Below, in pieces: positions 1-8,633 of a stretch of 64,000 nt of DNA; the first letter of the stretch is position 1; each line of letters opens with the position of its first letter. The notes under the pieces were generated by a model. It was not told the DNA's origin. It saw only the letters and a list, made by a program, of their open reading frames with translations, and ran no database searches. Source of the stretch: Oceanitalea sp047302425 (GTDB taxonomy: Bacteria; Actinomycetota; Actinomycetes; Actinomycetales; Actinomycetaceae). The DNA lies in contig NZ_CP154855.1 of the NCBI RefSeq assembly GCF_047302425.1, positions 2,294,001-2,358,000 of the forward strand, written 5' to 3'. The position numbers and the translations under genes were made by a program.

Positions 1-1282
1 GCGTCGTCGAGTACAGGCGCTCGACGACGGCCTCCGCCATCGCGGCGACGGCGGCTGCGGCGTCGCCGTGACGCTCGATCTCCTCGGGGTGGATGGGCAG
101 GTCGGCGGTGAGGTACTTGGCGAGGATCTGCCGCGCGCCGTCGGCGTCGGGGCGCTCGATCTTGATCTTCACGTCAAGGCGGCCGGGGCGCAGGATCGCG
201 GGGTCGATCATGTCCTCGCGGTTGGAGGCGCCGATGATGACGACGTTCTCGAGCTTCTCCACGCCGTCGATCTCGCTGAGCAGCTGCGGGACGATCGTCG
301 TCTCGACGTCGCTGGACACGCCGGTGCCGCGGGTGCGGAACAGCGAGTCCATCTCGTCGAAGAAGACGACGACGGGCAGCCCGAGCGCCGCCTTCTCCCG
401 AGCGCGGGCAAAGATCACGCGGATCTGACGCTCGGTCTCGCCGACGTACTTGTTGAGGAGCTCGGGGCCCTTGACGTTGATGAAGTAGCTGCCGGCCCGG
501 TGGCCGTCCCCCTGGCCCGCGGCGTCGGCGAGGGAGGTGGCCACGGCCTTGGCGATGAGCGTCTTGCCGCAGCCGGGCGGGCCGTAGAGGAGGACGCCCT
601 TGGGCGGCTTGAGGCCGTGCTCGCGGTAGAGCTCGGGGTGGAGGAAGGGCAGCTCGACGGCGTCGCGGATCTGCTCGATCTGCGGACCGAGGCCGCCGAT
701 GTCGCCGTAGTCGACGTCCGGGGTCTCCTCGAGGAGGAGGTCCTCGACCTCCGAGCGCTCGACGTGCTCGAGCGCGAAGCCGCTGCGCAGGTCGGCGAGT
801 AGCGTGTCCCCGACCCGCACCCCGGCCGCGGCGAGCGGCGCCGACATCCGCAGGACGCGCTCGTCGTCGGAGCGGGCGACGACGAGCACCCGGGTGTCGT
901 CGACGACCTCCTTGACGGCCACGAGCTCGCCGGTGTCCTCGAAGCCGCCCGCCTGGACGGCGACGAGCGACTCGTTGAGCCGCACGTGCTGGCCGGCCCG
1001 CAGCGCACCGAGCGGCAGCGACGGCGCGACCGCCACCCGCAGCCGGCGCCCGGAGGACAGCACCTCGAGCTCGCGCTCGGCGACGTGGACCGACAGGACG
1101 GTGGCGATGCTGCTCGGCGGGCGGGAGAGGGCGTCGAGCTGCTCCTGGAGGGAGGCGAGCTGGTCGCGGGCGCCCTGGAGCGCCGTCGCGAGCCGCTCGT
1201 TCTTCGTCGCGAGGCTGATCGCCTGCTGCTCCAGCTCGCGCACCCGGTTCGCCCGGAAGTCGTCCATCCCAGCCTCGGCCAT
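1..1282 (-). CDS. arc: Proteasome-associated AAA ATPase Arc/Mpa (3' end outside window)
   Basis: This ring-forming ATPase unfolds pupylated proteins and feeds them to the 20S proteasome. About 427 residues are visible: an N-terminal helical/coiled-coil stretch rich in Glu and Gln, an OB-type interdomain, then the AAA module with Walker A GPPGCGKT, pore-loop region LLNKYVGE, Walker B VVVFFDEMDS and the second region of homology up to LRPGRLDVKI. The open frame runs off base 1, so the C-terminal proteasome-docking tail is not seen. The ATG at 1282 follows an AGGGAAGGGG ribosome site; a second in-frame ATG lies 15 nt later. The trmI gene lies immediately upstream, the same arrangement as mpa and Rv2118c in mycobacteria. 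Confidence 0.93.
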   Translation of the reverse strand, partial: MAEAGMDDFRANRVRELEQQAISLATKNERLATALQGARDQLASLQEQLDALSRPPSSIATVLSVHVAERELEVLSSGRRLRVAVAPSLPLGALRAGQHVRLNESLVAVQAGGFEDTGELVAVKEVVDDTRVLVVARSDDERVLRMSAPLAAAGVRVGDTLLADLRSGFALEHVERSEVEDLLLEETPDVDYGDIGGLGPQIEQIRDAVELPFLHPELYREHGLKPPKGVLLYGPPGCGKTLIAKAVATSLADAAGQGDGHRAGSYFINVKGPELLNKYVGETERQIRVIFARAREKAALGLPVVVFFDEMDSLFRTRGTGVSSDVETTIVPQLLSEIDGVEKLENVVIIGASNREDMIDPAILRPGRLDVKIKIERPDADGARQILAKYLTADLPIHPEEIERHGDAAAAVAAMAEAVVERLYSTT

Positions 1283-1351
1283 CTCGGCCCCTTCCCTGCT
1301 CGGCACCGTCCCCCACGGTAGGTCACGCCCCACGGGACTCGCAGGGCCGGG

Positions 1352-2401
1352 TCAGCTGGTGGGCGGCTGCTCCTCGTCCTGGGTGAGCTCCTCGGGACGC
1401 TCGGAGCCGGTGACGCGCAGCTGCTCGGCGCGGTCCTGGTCGCGGCGCACGCGGCGCAGCTTCTTGTCCGAGACGGTCCGCTCGCCCAGGTCCTCGGCCC
1501 AGTCCTCCTCCACCGGGTAGGCGCCCTTGGCGGGGCGGCGCTTGCGCAGCGGCGGCGTCACGCCCGGGGCCATGCGGCGGGTGGTGACGAGGAAGCCGGT
1601 GTGACCGACCATCCGGTGGTCGGGGCGGACCGCGAGGCCCTCGAGGTGCCAGCCGCGCAGCAGCGTCTCCCAAGCGCGCGGCTCGGTGAACTGCTCGGTG
1701 GCCTTGGCGTCCTCGACGAACCGGGAGAGCTGGGTGGTCGTGGCGACGTAGGCGATGAGCACGCCGCCGGGGGCGAGCGCGTCGGCCGCGACGGCGAGGT
1801 TCTCCCAGGGGGCGAGCATGTCGAGGACGATGCGGTCCACCGACCCGGGCTCGACGGCGGTGGGCAGCACCTCGGCGAGGTCGCCGACGACGACCTCCCA
1901 GGCCGGGTGGTCCTCCCCGAACCAGGCGCGGGCGTTGGCCTGGGCGATGTCGGCGAAGTCGGCGCGGCGCTCGACGGAGAGCAGGCGCCCCTGCGGACCG
2001 ACGGCCTGGAGCAGCGACATGCTCAGCGCGCCGGACCCGACGCCGGCCTCGACGACGCGGGCGCCGGGGAAGATGTCGGCCATCGCGACGATCTGGGCGG
2101 CGTCCTTGGGGTAGACGACGGCCGCGCCGCGCGGCATCGACAGGACGTGGTCGGCAAGCAGCGGCCGCAGGACGAGGTACTCGACCCCGCCGGTGGTCGC
2201 GACGACGACGCCCTCGTGGCCGCCGATGATCGCGTCGTGGCGCAGGTAGCCGCGGTGGGTCTGGAAGGTGGCCTGCGGGTCGAGGGTGATCGTGTGCAGG
2301 CGGCCCTTCGGGTCGGTCAGCTGCACCCGCTCCCCGATCGCGAGGGGGCCGCGGCGGCGCGCGGGGCCGAGCGGGAGGTCGGAGGCGGGGTGGGAAGTCA
2401 C
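1352..2401 (-). CDS. trmI: tRNA (adenine-58-N1)-methyltransferase TrmI
   Basis: A 349-residue class I SAM-dependent methyltransferase of the TrmI/Gcd14 family, which makes m1A58 in the T-loop of tRNA as a homotetramer. The N-terminal beta domain (about residues 20-90) precedes the Rossmann domain, whose SAM-binding motif I reads VVEAGVGSGALSMSL, followed by the acidic strand LLSVERR and a late motif IVLDMLAPWE. The charged C-terminal tail (about residues 285-349) is a lineage extension. The start is GTG at 2401, with TAGACT 8 nt upstream. It is co-directional with arc and next to a RecB-like nuclease, as in the mycobacterial Rv2118c-Rv2119 region. Confidence 0.92.
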   Translation of the reverse strand: MTSHPASDLPLGPARRRGPLAIGERVQLTDPKGRLHTITLDPQATFQTHRGYLRHDAIIGGHEGVVVATTGGVEYLVLRPLLADHVLSMPRGAAVVYPKDAAQIVAMADIFPGARVVEAGVGSGALSMSLLQAVGPQGRLLSVERRADFADIAQANARAWFGEDHPAWEVVVGDLAEVLPTAVEPGSVDRIVLDMLAPWENLAVAADALAPGGVLIAYVATTTQLSRFVEDAKATEQFTEPRAWETLLRGWHLEGLAVRPDHRMVGHTGFLVTTRRMAPGVTPPLRKRRPAKGAYPVEEDWAEDLGERTVSDKKLRRVRRDQDRAEQLRVTGSERPEELTQDEEQPPTS

Positions 2402-2447
2402 GGTCGACGAGTCTACGGGCCGTGCCCGCGCCGTCCTCCCGGCGGGG

Positions 2448-2729
2448 TCAGGCGGGCTGCTGCTCGGCGAAGCGGCGCCGGCTGCGCTCGCGCGCCTTGG
2501 CGGCCTCGACCTCGCGGTCCTTGGGCGGCGCGCTGGTGACGAGGGAGTCGAGCAGCTCGCGAGTAGCGGCGGCGACGTGCTCGACCGCGTGCTCGAAGGC
2601 CGCGGCGTTCGCCTGGGAGGGCTTGGTCATGCCGGCGACCTTGCGCACGTACTGCAGGGCTGCGGCGTGGACCTCGTCGTCCGTGGCGGGCGGCGCGTAG
2701 TTGTGCAGGGGGTGGATGTTGCGGCACAT
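2448..2729 (-). CDS. DUF2277 family protein
   Basis: A 93-residue protein beginning MCRNIHPLHNY, the hallmark start of the DUF2277 family. It is predicted to be mostly helical with a highly charged C-terminal third. The function of the family is unknown. It lies between trmI and an MmcQ/YjbR protein on the same strand; the 46-nt gap to trmI allows co-transcription. The recognition is from the N-terminal signature and length. Confidence 0.8.
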   Translation of the reverse strand: MCRNIHPLHNYAPPATDDEVHAAALQYVRKVAGMTKPSQANAAAFEHAVEHVAAATRELLDSLVTSAPPKDREVEAAKARERSRRRFAEQQPA

Positions 2730-2768
2730 GGCTCCAGGGTGGCACCGGGCGGCGCCGCCGGGAAGACC

Positions 2769-3206
2769 TCAGGCGCCCCCTCTCGCGGCCGGCCCGCCGT
2801 CCTCGTCGAGGCGCCGCACGAGCCGCGGCCCGGCGACCTGCCGGTAGGAGCCGTCGAGGAGCTCGGCGACCTCCTGCCAGTCGACCTCCTCCGGCGGCGC
2901 GGTGGCGAGATCGATGCCCACCCAGCCGAAGGGCCCGTAGTACGCGGGCACGAAGGCGCGCGGGTCCTCCCCGAGCGCGGCCCGCTCCTCCTCGCCGTCC
3001 GGGATGACGATGAGGCCATGCTCGTACATCCGGCGGGTGCCCTCCGGCCCCTTCGTGCCGCCGCCGTAGATCGCGAACATCTTGCGCGCCCGGAAGGTGG
3101 GCCGCCCGAAGGTCTCGACCTCCGTCGCGGCGGGGAAGCCGAGCGCGATCGGGCGCAGCCGGGCGAGGTAGGGATCGTCGTCGTCGTACATCCGCGGGTG
3201 CGGCAT
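2769..3206 (-). CDS. MmcQ/YjbR-like protein
   Basis: A 145-residue protein of the MmcQ/YjbR (CyaY-like fold) family, often labelled DNA-binding although the activity is poorly established. Family features visible are the GRPTFRARKMFA segment near residue 38, the following Gly-rich turn, and the FGWVGIDLAT segment near residue 93. A strong ribosome site (GAGGAGGTG) precedes the ATG at 3206. It sits alone between DUF2277 and the membrane peptidase, on the same strand. Confidence 0.78.
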   Translation of the reverse strand: MPHPRMYDDDDPYLARLRPIALGFPAATEVETFGRPTFRARKMFAIYGGGTKGPEGTRRMYEHGLIVIPDGEEERAALGEDPRAFVPAYYGPFGWVGIDLATAPPEEVDWQEVAELLDGSYRQVAGPRLVRRLDEDGGPAARGGA

Positions 3207-3261
3207 GTCACCACCTCCTCATGACGGGAGGGTAGGACCGGGCACCGACATCCGGGGCGGG

Positions 3262-4386
3262 TCAGCGCGGTGCGCGCCGCAGTGCCTCCTCGAGCCGCGC
3301 GACGGCGAGGAGCCCGACGACGCCGGCGGGCCCGTCGACGAGGACGACGACGGGGCTGGTGCGTGCGGCGACGGCGGCCGCTCCCACGCCGTCGGCGCCC
3401 GTGAGCACGGTGACGACGCTCTCGGCGGGAAGCACGGAGGCGACGGCGGACAGCGGCGTGGTGGGGCGGGCGTGCGGCGGGACCTGGGCGAGGACCGAGG
3501 GGTCGACGAGCCCGGTGACGCGACCGCCGTCGTCGAGAAGGACGACGCGACGCGGGCCGAGGGCATCGGCGGCCGAGACAGGTGCGGAGGCGGGCAGCCC
3601 GGCGGCAGGCTCGGCGATCGCGCGCAGGTCGATGTGCGCGGCGTTGCGGCGCGCGCGGGCGAGGTTGACGGCCTGGGTGGAGGCGGTCCACAGGTAGCCG
3701 GCGAGCAGCACGACCCACAGGACGGTGAAGATCGTCGGGCGCAGTCCGAGCATGAGCGGCCTGCCGATTCCGACCACGACGACGAGGACGGCGACGACGC
3801 GCCCGCCCCAGCCGGCGACGCTCGTCCCGGTGAGCCGGTCCCCCGTCACCTTCCACACGATCGCCTCGAGGATGCGTCCGCCGTCGAGCGGGTAGCCCGG
3901 CAGCAGGTTGAAGACGGCGACGACGGCGTTGCTCAGCGCGGCGATCTGCCACACGACCGAGGCGAGCGGCGAGTCGACCTGGCCGATGGCGACCCACGAG
4001 ACCAGCGCGAGAAGGGCGTTGGCGAGGGGACCGACGACGGAGACGAGCGCCGAGGCACCGGGGCTGCGCATGTCGGAGGTGAACTGGGTGTGCCCGCCCC
4101 ACAGCGTGAGGACGTACTCGCGCGGCGGGGAGCCGACGGCGTGGCCCGCCATCCCGTGGGCGAGCTCGTGGGCGAGGACGCCGAGCAGCAGCATGAGCGG
4201 CACGCTCGCGGCGGCGAGGACGGTGGCCGCGGTCCCGGCGCCGGGGACGACGCGCGTGATCGTCGGGGCCACGAGGACGCCGAGGAGGACCGCCATGACG
4301 AACCAGGACGGGGCGAAGACGACCGGCACACGGCGGACGTGCCCGATCACCCAGCCCGAGGAGGTGCGCTCACCCAGCTGTGCCAT
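3262..4386 (-). CDS. Site-2 protease family membrane metallopeptidase (M50) with CBS-like tail
   Basis: A 374-residue intramembrane zinc protease of peptidase family M50. About six membrane segments fill residues 25-240. The zinc motif HELAH is at about residue 67, and the partner motif PGYPLDGGRI, which supplies the third zinc ligand, is at about residue 164. Residues 250-370 resemble a CBS-type regulatory pair (GLVDPSVLAQV and a second copy), as in the Rip3/SpoIVFB-like subgroup. A leaderless promoter (TAAGGT, 6 nt, ATG) fixes the start. It is divergent from the RecB-like nuclease. Substrate unknown. Confidence 0.88.
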   Translation of the reverse strand: MAQLGERTSSGWVIGHVRRVPVVFAPSWFVMAVLLGVLVAPTITRVVPGAGTAATVLAAASVPLMLLLGVLAHELAHGMAGHAVGSPPREYVLTLWGGHTQFTSDMRSPGASALVSVVGPLANALLALVSWVAIGQVDSPLASVVWQIAALSNAVVAVFNLLPGYPLDGGRILEAIVWKVTGDRLTGTSVAGWGGRVVAVLVVVVGIGRPLMLGLRPTIFTVLWVVLLAGYLWTASTQAVNLARARRNAAHIDLRAIAEPAAGLPASAPVSAADALGPRRVVLLDDGGRVTGLVDPSVLAQVPPHARPTTPLSAVASVLPAESVVTVLTGADGVGAAAVAARTSPVVVLVDGPAGVVGLLAVARLEEALRRAPR

Positions 4387-4392
4387 TCCTGC

Positions 4393-4398
4393 ACCTTA
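4393..4398 (-). promoter_or_regulatory. -10 element of leaderless promoter, site-2 protease gene
   Basis: TAAGGT followed by 6 nt and the ATG at 4386. This is the TANNNT-N6/7-ATG layout of actinobacterial leaderless transcripts. It faces the divergent promoter of the RecB-like gene. Confidence 0.55.
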
Positions 4399-4461
4399 TG
4401 TCCCCGCGCGACCTTCCCCACAGCCTGCGCGGGCCTCCCCTGCCGTGTCGGACCCCCGACA

Positions 4462-4467
4462 TACAGT
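4462..4467 (+). promoter_or_regulatory. -10 element of leaderless promoter, RecB-like nuclease gene
   Basis: TACAGT followed by 6 nt and the ATG at 4474, with no ribosome site between them. Consistent with a leaderless transcript. Confidence 0.55.
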
Positions 4468-4473
4468 GGCGGC

Positions 4474-5394
4474 ATGGCAGTGAGCAGCACCGAGTCCCCC
4501 ATCGCCGAGTCGGCGGAGCCGGCGGCCCTGCGCCCGGTGGCCCTGTCCCCCTCGCGCGCCAAGGACTTCATGCAGTGCCCGCTGCTGTTCCGGTTCCGCA
4601 TGGTCGACCGCCTGCCCGAGCCGCCCAGCCCGGCCGCGGCCAAGGGCACCCTCGTCCACAGTGTCCTCGAGCGGCTCTACGACCTGCCCGCCGCGCAGCG
4701 TGACCCGGCCGCCGGCGTCGAGCTGCTCGGCCCGGCGTGGGAGGAGCTGCGCAGCACGCGGCCGGAGGTCGAGGAGATGTTCGGCACGCCCGAGGAGCTG
4801 CGGGCCTGGCTGGTCAGCGCCCGGGAGCTCGTCGAGCGGTACTTCCAGGTGGAGAACCCGCAGCGGCTGGAGCCGGCGGAGCGGGAGAAGCTCCTCGAGG
4901 TCGAGCTCGGCTCGGGCATCCTGCTGCGCGGCTTCGTCGACCGCATGGACGTCGCGCCCAACGGCGCCGTGCGGGTCGTCGACTACAAGACCGGCCGCTC
5001 CCCCAGGCCGCAGTACGCCTCCGAGGCGCTGTTCCAGATGCGCTTCTACGGGCTGATGCTCTGGCGCCTCACCGGCACGGCGCCGCGCCGCCTCCAGCTC
5101 GTCTACCTCGCCGACGGCCAGGTCCTCACGCTCGACCCCACCGAGAACGAGCTCCTCGCCACCGAGGACCAGGTCGAGTCGATCTGGGCCGCGATCACCC
5201 GGGCCGCGCAGACCGGGGACTTCCGCCCGCGCGTCTCGCGGCTGTGCGACTGGTGCAGCTTCCGGGACTTCTGCCCGTCCTTCGGCGGCACCCCGCCCCA
5301 GCCGCCGCAGGAGGGCATAGACCGCCTGCTGGCAGCCGTCGGGCGGACGGCGGCGGGCGCCACGGCCGTGCCGGCGGACGCGACGACGGCGTAA
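4474..5394 (+). CDS. RecB family PD-(D/E)XK exonuclease with Fe-S cysteines
   Basis: A 306-residue stand-alone nuclease of the RecB/Cas4-like PDDEXK superfamily, similar in place and size to Rv2119. The core contains GFVDRMDV (acidic metal ligand) at about residue 152 and VDYKTGR with the catalytic Lys at about residue 170, then a QMRFYGLM motif. One Cys near the N-terminus (FMQCPLLF) and three near the C-terminus (CDWCSFRDFC) form the four-Cys pattern that holds a 4Fe-4S cluster in AddB and Cas4. Probably acts on DNA ends in repair. The start at 4474 is supported by the leaderless promoter. A longer upstream open frame in the same phase is antisense to the protease gene and was not used. Confidence 0.88.
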   Translation: MAVSSTESPIAESAEPAALRPVALSPSRAKDFMQCPLLFRFRMVDRLPEPPSPAAAKGTLVHSVLERLYDLPAAQRDPAAGVELLGPAWEELRSTRPEVEEMFGTPEELRAWLVSARELVERYFQVENPQRLEPAEREKLLEVELGSGILLRGFVDRMDVAPNGAVRVVDYKTGRSPRPQYASEALFQMRFYGLMLWRLTGTAPRRLQLVYLADGQVLTLDPTENELLATEDQVESIWAAITRAAQTGDFRPRVSRLCDWCSFRDFCPSFGGTPPQPPQEGIDRLLAAVGRTAAGATAVPADATTA

Positions 5395-5395
5395 C

Positions 5396-5416
5396 CGCCG
5401 CCGCGCCCGCGGCGGG
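5396..5416. terminator. GC-rich hairpin between convergent genes
   Basis: CCGCCG and CGGCGG arms with a short loop lie between the stop codons of the nuclease and the aldo/keto reductase. No T-run follows, which is usual for high-GC actinobacteria. A weak call. Confidence 0.3.
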
Positions 5417-5417
5417 C

Positions 5418-6248
5418 TCAGTCCTGCGGCAGGTTCATCGTGGCCGGGTCGCCGCCGGTGCGCTCACCGGCGTCCAGGGCGTCGATCGCGGCGAGCTGCT
5501 CGTCGTCGAGCTCAAAGTCGACCCCGATGTTCTCGCGGATGCGCTCGGGGGTGGCGGACTTCGGGATGACGATGCGCCCGCGCTGCAGGTGCCAGCGCAG
5601 CACGACCTGGGCCGGCGTGACGCCGAGCGCCTCCGCGGTCCGGGTGATCTCGGGCTTCTCCAGCGAGGCGCCACGGCCCAGCGGCGAGTACGCCTCGACG
5701 GCGATCCCGGCGCGCTCGGTGGCCTCGGTGACCTCACGGTTCTGGAATCCGGGGTGGACCTCGACCTGGTTGACGGCGGGCACGACGTCGGTCTCGGCGA
5801 GCAGCCGGTCGAGGTGCTCGGGCAGGAAGTTCGACACGCCGATCGCCCGGGCCGCGCCCTCCGCGTGGAGCTTCTCCAGCGCCCGCCACGCCTCGACGTA
5901 CCGGTCCTTGGCCGGCGCCGGCCAGTGGATGAGGTAGAGGTCGACGACGTCGAGGCCGAGCGCTCGGCGCGAGGCCTCGAAGGCGGCGAGCGTCTCCTCG
6001 GTGCCCTGGTCCTTGTTGCGGAGCTTGGTGGTGACGAACACCTCCTCGCGCGGCAGGCCGACGGCGCGGAGTGCTGCGCCCACGCCCTCCTCGTTGCGGT
6101 AGGCGGCCGCGGTGTCGATGTGCCGGTACCCCGCCTCGAGGGCGGTCTCGACGGCACGCTGGGTCTCGTCCGCCGGCACCTGGAACACCCCGTAGCCGAG
6201 CTGCGGGATGCGGACGCCGCCTGCGAGCGTGAGGACGGGAACGGTCAT
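5418..6248 (-). CDS. Aldo/keto reductase (2,5-diketo-D-gluconate reductase type)
   Basis: A 276-residue NADPH-dependent oxidoreductase with a TIM-barrel fold, AKR5-like. The tetrad residues are visible: Asp and Tyr in HIDTAAAYRNEEGVG (about residues 43-57), Lys in FVTTKLRNKD, and His in LIHWPAP. The cofactor 2'-phosphate loop IVIPKSATPERIREN is near residue 230. AAGGAGGAG lies a few nt before the ATG at 6248. It is convergent with the nuclease and 21 nt upstream of the HAD gene's stop, so the two probably share a transcript. Substrate cannot be told. Confidence 0.9.
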   Translation of the reverse strand: MTVPVLTLAGGVRIPQLGYGVFQVPADETQRAVETALEAGYRHIDTAAAYRNEEGVGAALRAVGLPREEVFVTTKLRNKDQGTEETLAAFEASRRALGLDVVDLYLIHWPAPAKDRYVEAWRALEKLHAEGAARAIGVSNFLPEHLDRLLAETDVVPAVNQVEVHPGFQNREVTEATERAGIAVEAYSPLGRGASLEKPEITRTAEALGVTPAQVVLRWHLQRGRIVIPKSATPERIRENIGVDFELDDEQLAAIDALDAGERTGGDPATMNLPQD

Positions 6249-6269
6249 GGGCTCCTCCTTGAGTGTTGA

Positions 6270-6962
6270 CTACCTGATGAGCGGCTCACCGGCCGCGATG
6301 GTCGCGATCTCGTCCAGGGTGAGGCCGTCGAGCGTGCTCAGCATGCTGAGTCCGGGCTTCGGCGCGATCTCGACCATGAGCGGAACGGCGATCGTGGCGG
6401 CACCCGAGGCGAGCGCGGACGCGACGCCGGGGACCGAGTCCTCCACGGCGACGCAGTCGCGCACGTCCACGCCGAGGATCTCGGCGGCCCGCAGGTAGGG
6501 CTCGGGGTGCGGCTTGCTGTGGGTCACCTCGTCGCCGGTGACGACGGCGGCGAAGGTGCCGGCCGGGAGCGTCTCGAGGACGGCCTCGGCCATCTGGCGG
6601 TAGGACATCGTCACGAGCGCGCACGGCACGCCGGCCTCGACGAGCGCGGCGAGGACCTCGCGGGCACCGGGCCGCCAGGGCGCCCCCTCGGTGCGGATGC
6701 ACTCGGTGACGCGGCGCACGAGCTCGGCGGCGACGTCGTCCACGGTCCCGGGCACGCCGAGCTCCCGCAGCTGCGTCGCGGTGTGGGTGATCGGCTTGCC
6801 GACCATCGCCAGGCCCTGCTCGTGGGTCCACGTCCCGCCGTGCTCGGCGGCCAGCGCGGTCTCCGTGGCGATCCAGTAGGGCTCGGTGTCCACGAGGGTG
6901 CCGTCCATGTCCCACAGGACGGCGGCGGGCGGCCGGGCCCCCGGCGCACGGCGTTCGGACAT
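6270..6962 (-). CDS. HAD family hydrolase (phosphatase/phosphoglucomutase type)
   Basis: A 230-residue HAD-superfamily enzyme with a helical cap (subfamily I). Motif I is DMDGTLVDTE near residue 18, motif II is LVTMSYRQ, motif III has the Lys of HSKPHPEPYL, and motif IV is VAVEDSVPGV. Likely a phosphatase on a small sugar phosphate, or a mutase. I chose the ATG at 6962 because it gives the normal family length; an upstream ATG at 6995 is possible, and neither has a clear ribosome site. It is followed by the aldo/keto reductase. Confidence 0.87.
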   Translation of the reverse strand: MSERRAPGARPPAAVLWDMDGTLVDTEPYWIATETALAAEHGGTWTHEQGLAMVGKPITHTATQLRELGVPGTVDDVAAELVRRVTECIRTEGAPWRPGAREVLAALVEAGVPCALVTMSYRQMAEAVLETLPAGTFAAVVTGDEVTHSKPHPEPYLRAAEILGVDVRDCVAVEDSVPGVASALASGAATIAVPLMVEIAPKPGLSMLSTLDGLTLDEIATIAAGEPLIR

Positions 6963-7147
6963 GGCGGGGTTCGCGAGCGTCAAGCAGGTCTCCATCGTCA
7001 GGGACGTGCGACGGCGCCGGTCGTCGGCGGCTGCGTCGCACGGCAGGTCTGCGCCCAGGCTACCCGGGCGGACGCGGCAGGCACCCTGGAGGTTCGCCAC
7101 CGGCGAGGCGGGCGTACCGTGTGGGCACGGACGAGCGAGGAGGCACG

Positions 7148-7864
7148 ATGTCCCGATCCATCGCGGACCAGAGCATGGCCGAGCTCGGCGGGCCGGTGAG
7201 TGTCCTCACCCGCCAGAGGACGGACCACATCACCCTCGACCGCCTGCTCCACGAGCGGCACCGCACGAGCGGCCAGGAGCAGGACGCGGTGCTCCAGCGG
7301 ATCTACCGCCTCGTGTTCCCGCACGCCTTCGCCGAGGAGTCGGTCCTGTGGCCGACCCTGCGCCGGGTGCTGCCCGACGGCCACGAGCTGAGCCTCGAGG
7401 TCGAGCAGGAGCACCAGGAGGTCAACGAGCTCGTCACCCGTCTCGAGGGCATGGACCACGACCACCCCGAGCGCGGCGCCGTCCTCGACCGGCTGACGGT
7501 CGTGCTGCGCGACGACGTCCGCGACGAGGAGGACGTCCTGCTGCCGCGGCTGCAGGAGGCGGTGAGCAGGCGCGACCTGCGGCGGCTCGGTGTGTTGTGG
7601 GAGGTCGTGCGACGGGTGGCCCCGACGCGCGCCCACCCCGTCGTCGCGCGGCGTCCCCCTGGCAACGTCATCTCCGCCGTCCTCCTGTCCGTGCTCGACC
7701 GACTCCGCGACCTGCTTGACGCCGGTGCGCGGCGCGGCCCCGAGCGCGTGAGCCCCGCGCTGCGCACCGCCAGCCGCGGGCTCACGCGCGCGGCCCACGC
7801 CGTCGAGCACCTGCCGCTCATGCGCCGGGGCGAGGACCCGAGCACCCGCCGCGACGCCGCCTAG
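7148..7864 (+). CDS. Hemerythrin domain-containing protein
   Basis: A 238-residue protein whose first 150 residues form a hemerythrin HHE four-helix bundle that would hold a di-iron site. Candidate ligands are H in QRTDHITLD, H and E in PHAFAEESVL, H in EQEHQEVNE, and the DEEDVLLPRL helix. The C-terminal 80 residues are basic and less regular. The ATG at 7148 follows GAGGAGG; an earlier in-frame GTG at 7121 is unlikely. Possible roles are oxygen, NO or redox sensing. The last 4 nt (CTAG) are shared with the stop codon of the convergent methyltransferase gene. Confidence 0.85.
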   Translation: MSRSIADQSMAELGGPVSVLTRQRTDHITLDRLLHERHRTSGQEQDAVLQRIYRLVFPHAFAEESVLWPTLRRVLPDGHELSLEVEQEHQEVNELVTRLEGMDHDHPERGAVLDRLTVVLRDDVRDEEDVLLPRLQEAVSRRDLRRLGVLWEVVRRVAPTRAHPVVARRPPGNVISAVLLSVLDRLRDLLDAGARRGPERVSPALRTASRGLTRAAHAVEHLPLMRRGEDPSTRRDAA

Positions 7865-8517
7865 CCGCGCCCGCGCCGCCGGAGCTCGGCGCGCCAGGAG
7901 CGCCGCCCGTCGGCCACGATCTCCTCGACCGAGACGGCGGTGAGCCCCTCCGTCGCGAAGAGCTCGAGCTCGGCCCGGGTCAGCGGCCAGGGTGGCCCCT
8001 CGTCGTCGGGCTCTTCCGTGGCGGCCTGCACCACGAGCAGGGTCCCGCCCTCCGCGACGAGCGAGCGGACGCCGTCGACCAGGGCTTCGCGGACGTCGCG
8101 GCTCACCGCCTGGACGGTGTAGATCTCCACGACGAGGTCGAAGGCGCCGGCCCAGGCCGCCGGCAGGTCGAGCAGGTCGGCGACGGCGTAGCGCACCGGG
8201 GAGCCGGGGTTCCTCGCCCCCGCGGCGGCGACGGCCGACGCGGAGATGTCGAAGGCCGTCGTCGTGTACCCGAGCCGCGCGAGGTGCTCGGCGTCCGCTC
8301 CCAGGCCGCACCCGACGACGACGGCGGTGCGGCCCGGCCCGTCGGCGGGCCTCGCCCAGGAGGCCAGGGCGGGGTGCGGCTCGGTCCGGTCCCACGGCGT
8401 CGTCACCTCCCCGCGTCGCGCGGCCGACCAGAGCCGCTCGAACCAGGCGGTCGGGTGGTCGGGGTCGGCGTTCCCGAGCCGGTCCGCCTCGGTCTGCCAG
8501 GTGCGCCGGTCGGACAT
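7861..8517 (-). CDS. Class I SAM-dependent methyltransferase
   Basis: A 218-residue small-molecule methyltransferase resembling thiopurine/thiol methyltransferases. The N-terminal WFERLWSAARRGEVTTPWD is followed by motif I AVVVGCGLGADAEHLA, the acidic loop TAFDISASAV and the mid-region FDLVVEIYTVQAV. GGAGG precedes the ATG at 8517; an upstream extension of the frame is implausible. The gene stands alone and overlaps the hemerythrin gene tail-to-tail by 4 nt. Substrate unknown. Confidence 0.85.
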   Translation of the reverse strand: MSDRRTWQTEADRLGNADPDHPTAWFERLWSAARRGEVTTPWDRTEPHPALASWARPADGPGRTAVVVGCGLGADAEHLARLGYTTTAFDISASAVAAAGARNPGSPVRYAVADLLDLPAAWAGAFDLVVEIYTVQAVSRDVREALVDGVRSLVAEGGTLLVVQAATEEPDDEGPPWPLTRAELELFATEGLTAVSVEEIVADGRRSWRAELRRRGRG

Positions 8518-8621
8518 CGTTGCCTCCGTGGTCGGCTGGAGGCACCACTCTGGCGGACCGGGCCCGGGCCGGACAAGGGGTGTCACGCGGGCCGCGCACC
8601 GCCCGCGTCCGCCCGCACGCA

Positions 8622-8627
8622 TAGGCT
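8622..8627 (+). promoter_or_regulatory. -10 element of leaderless promoter, PAC2 gene
   Basis: TAGGCT followed by 6 nt and the ATG at 8634. The intervening GAGGGG is too close to the ATG to act as a normal ribosome site. Confidence 0.5.
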
Positions 8628-8633
8628 GAGGGG

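Noticed and set aside
3205..4473. Upstream extension of the RecB-like nuclease frame
   Set aside because: It is antisense to the site-2 protease gene and low in complexity; the leaderless promoter at 4462 sets the start at 4474.
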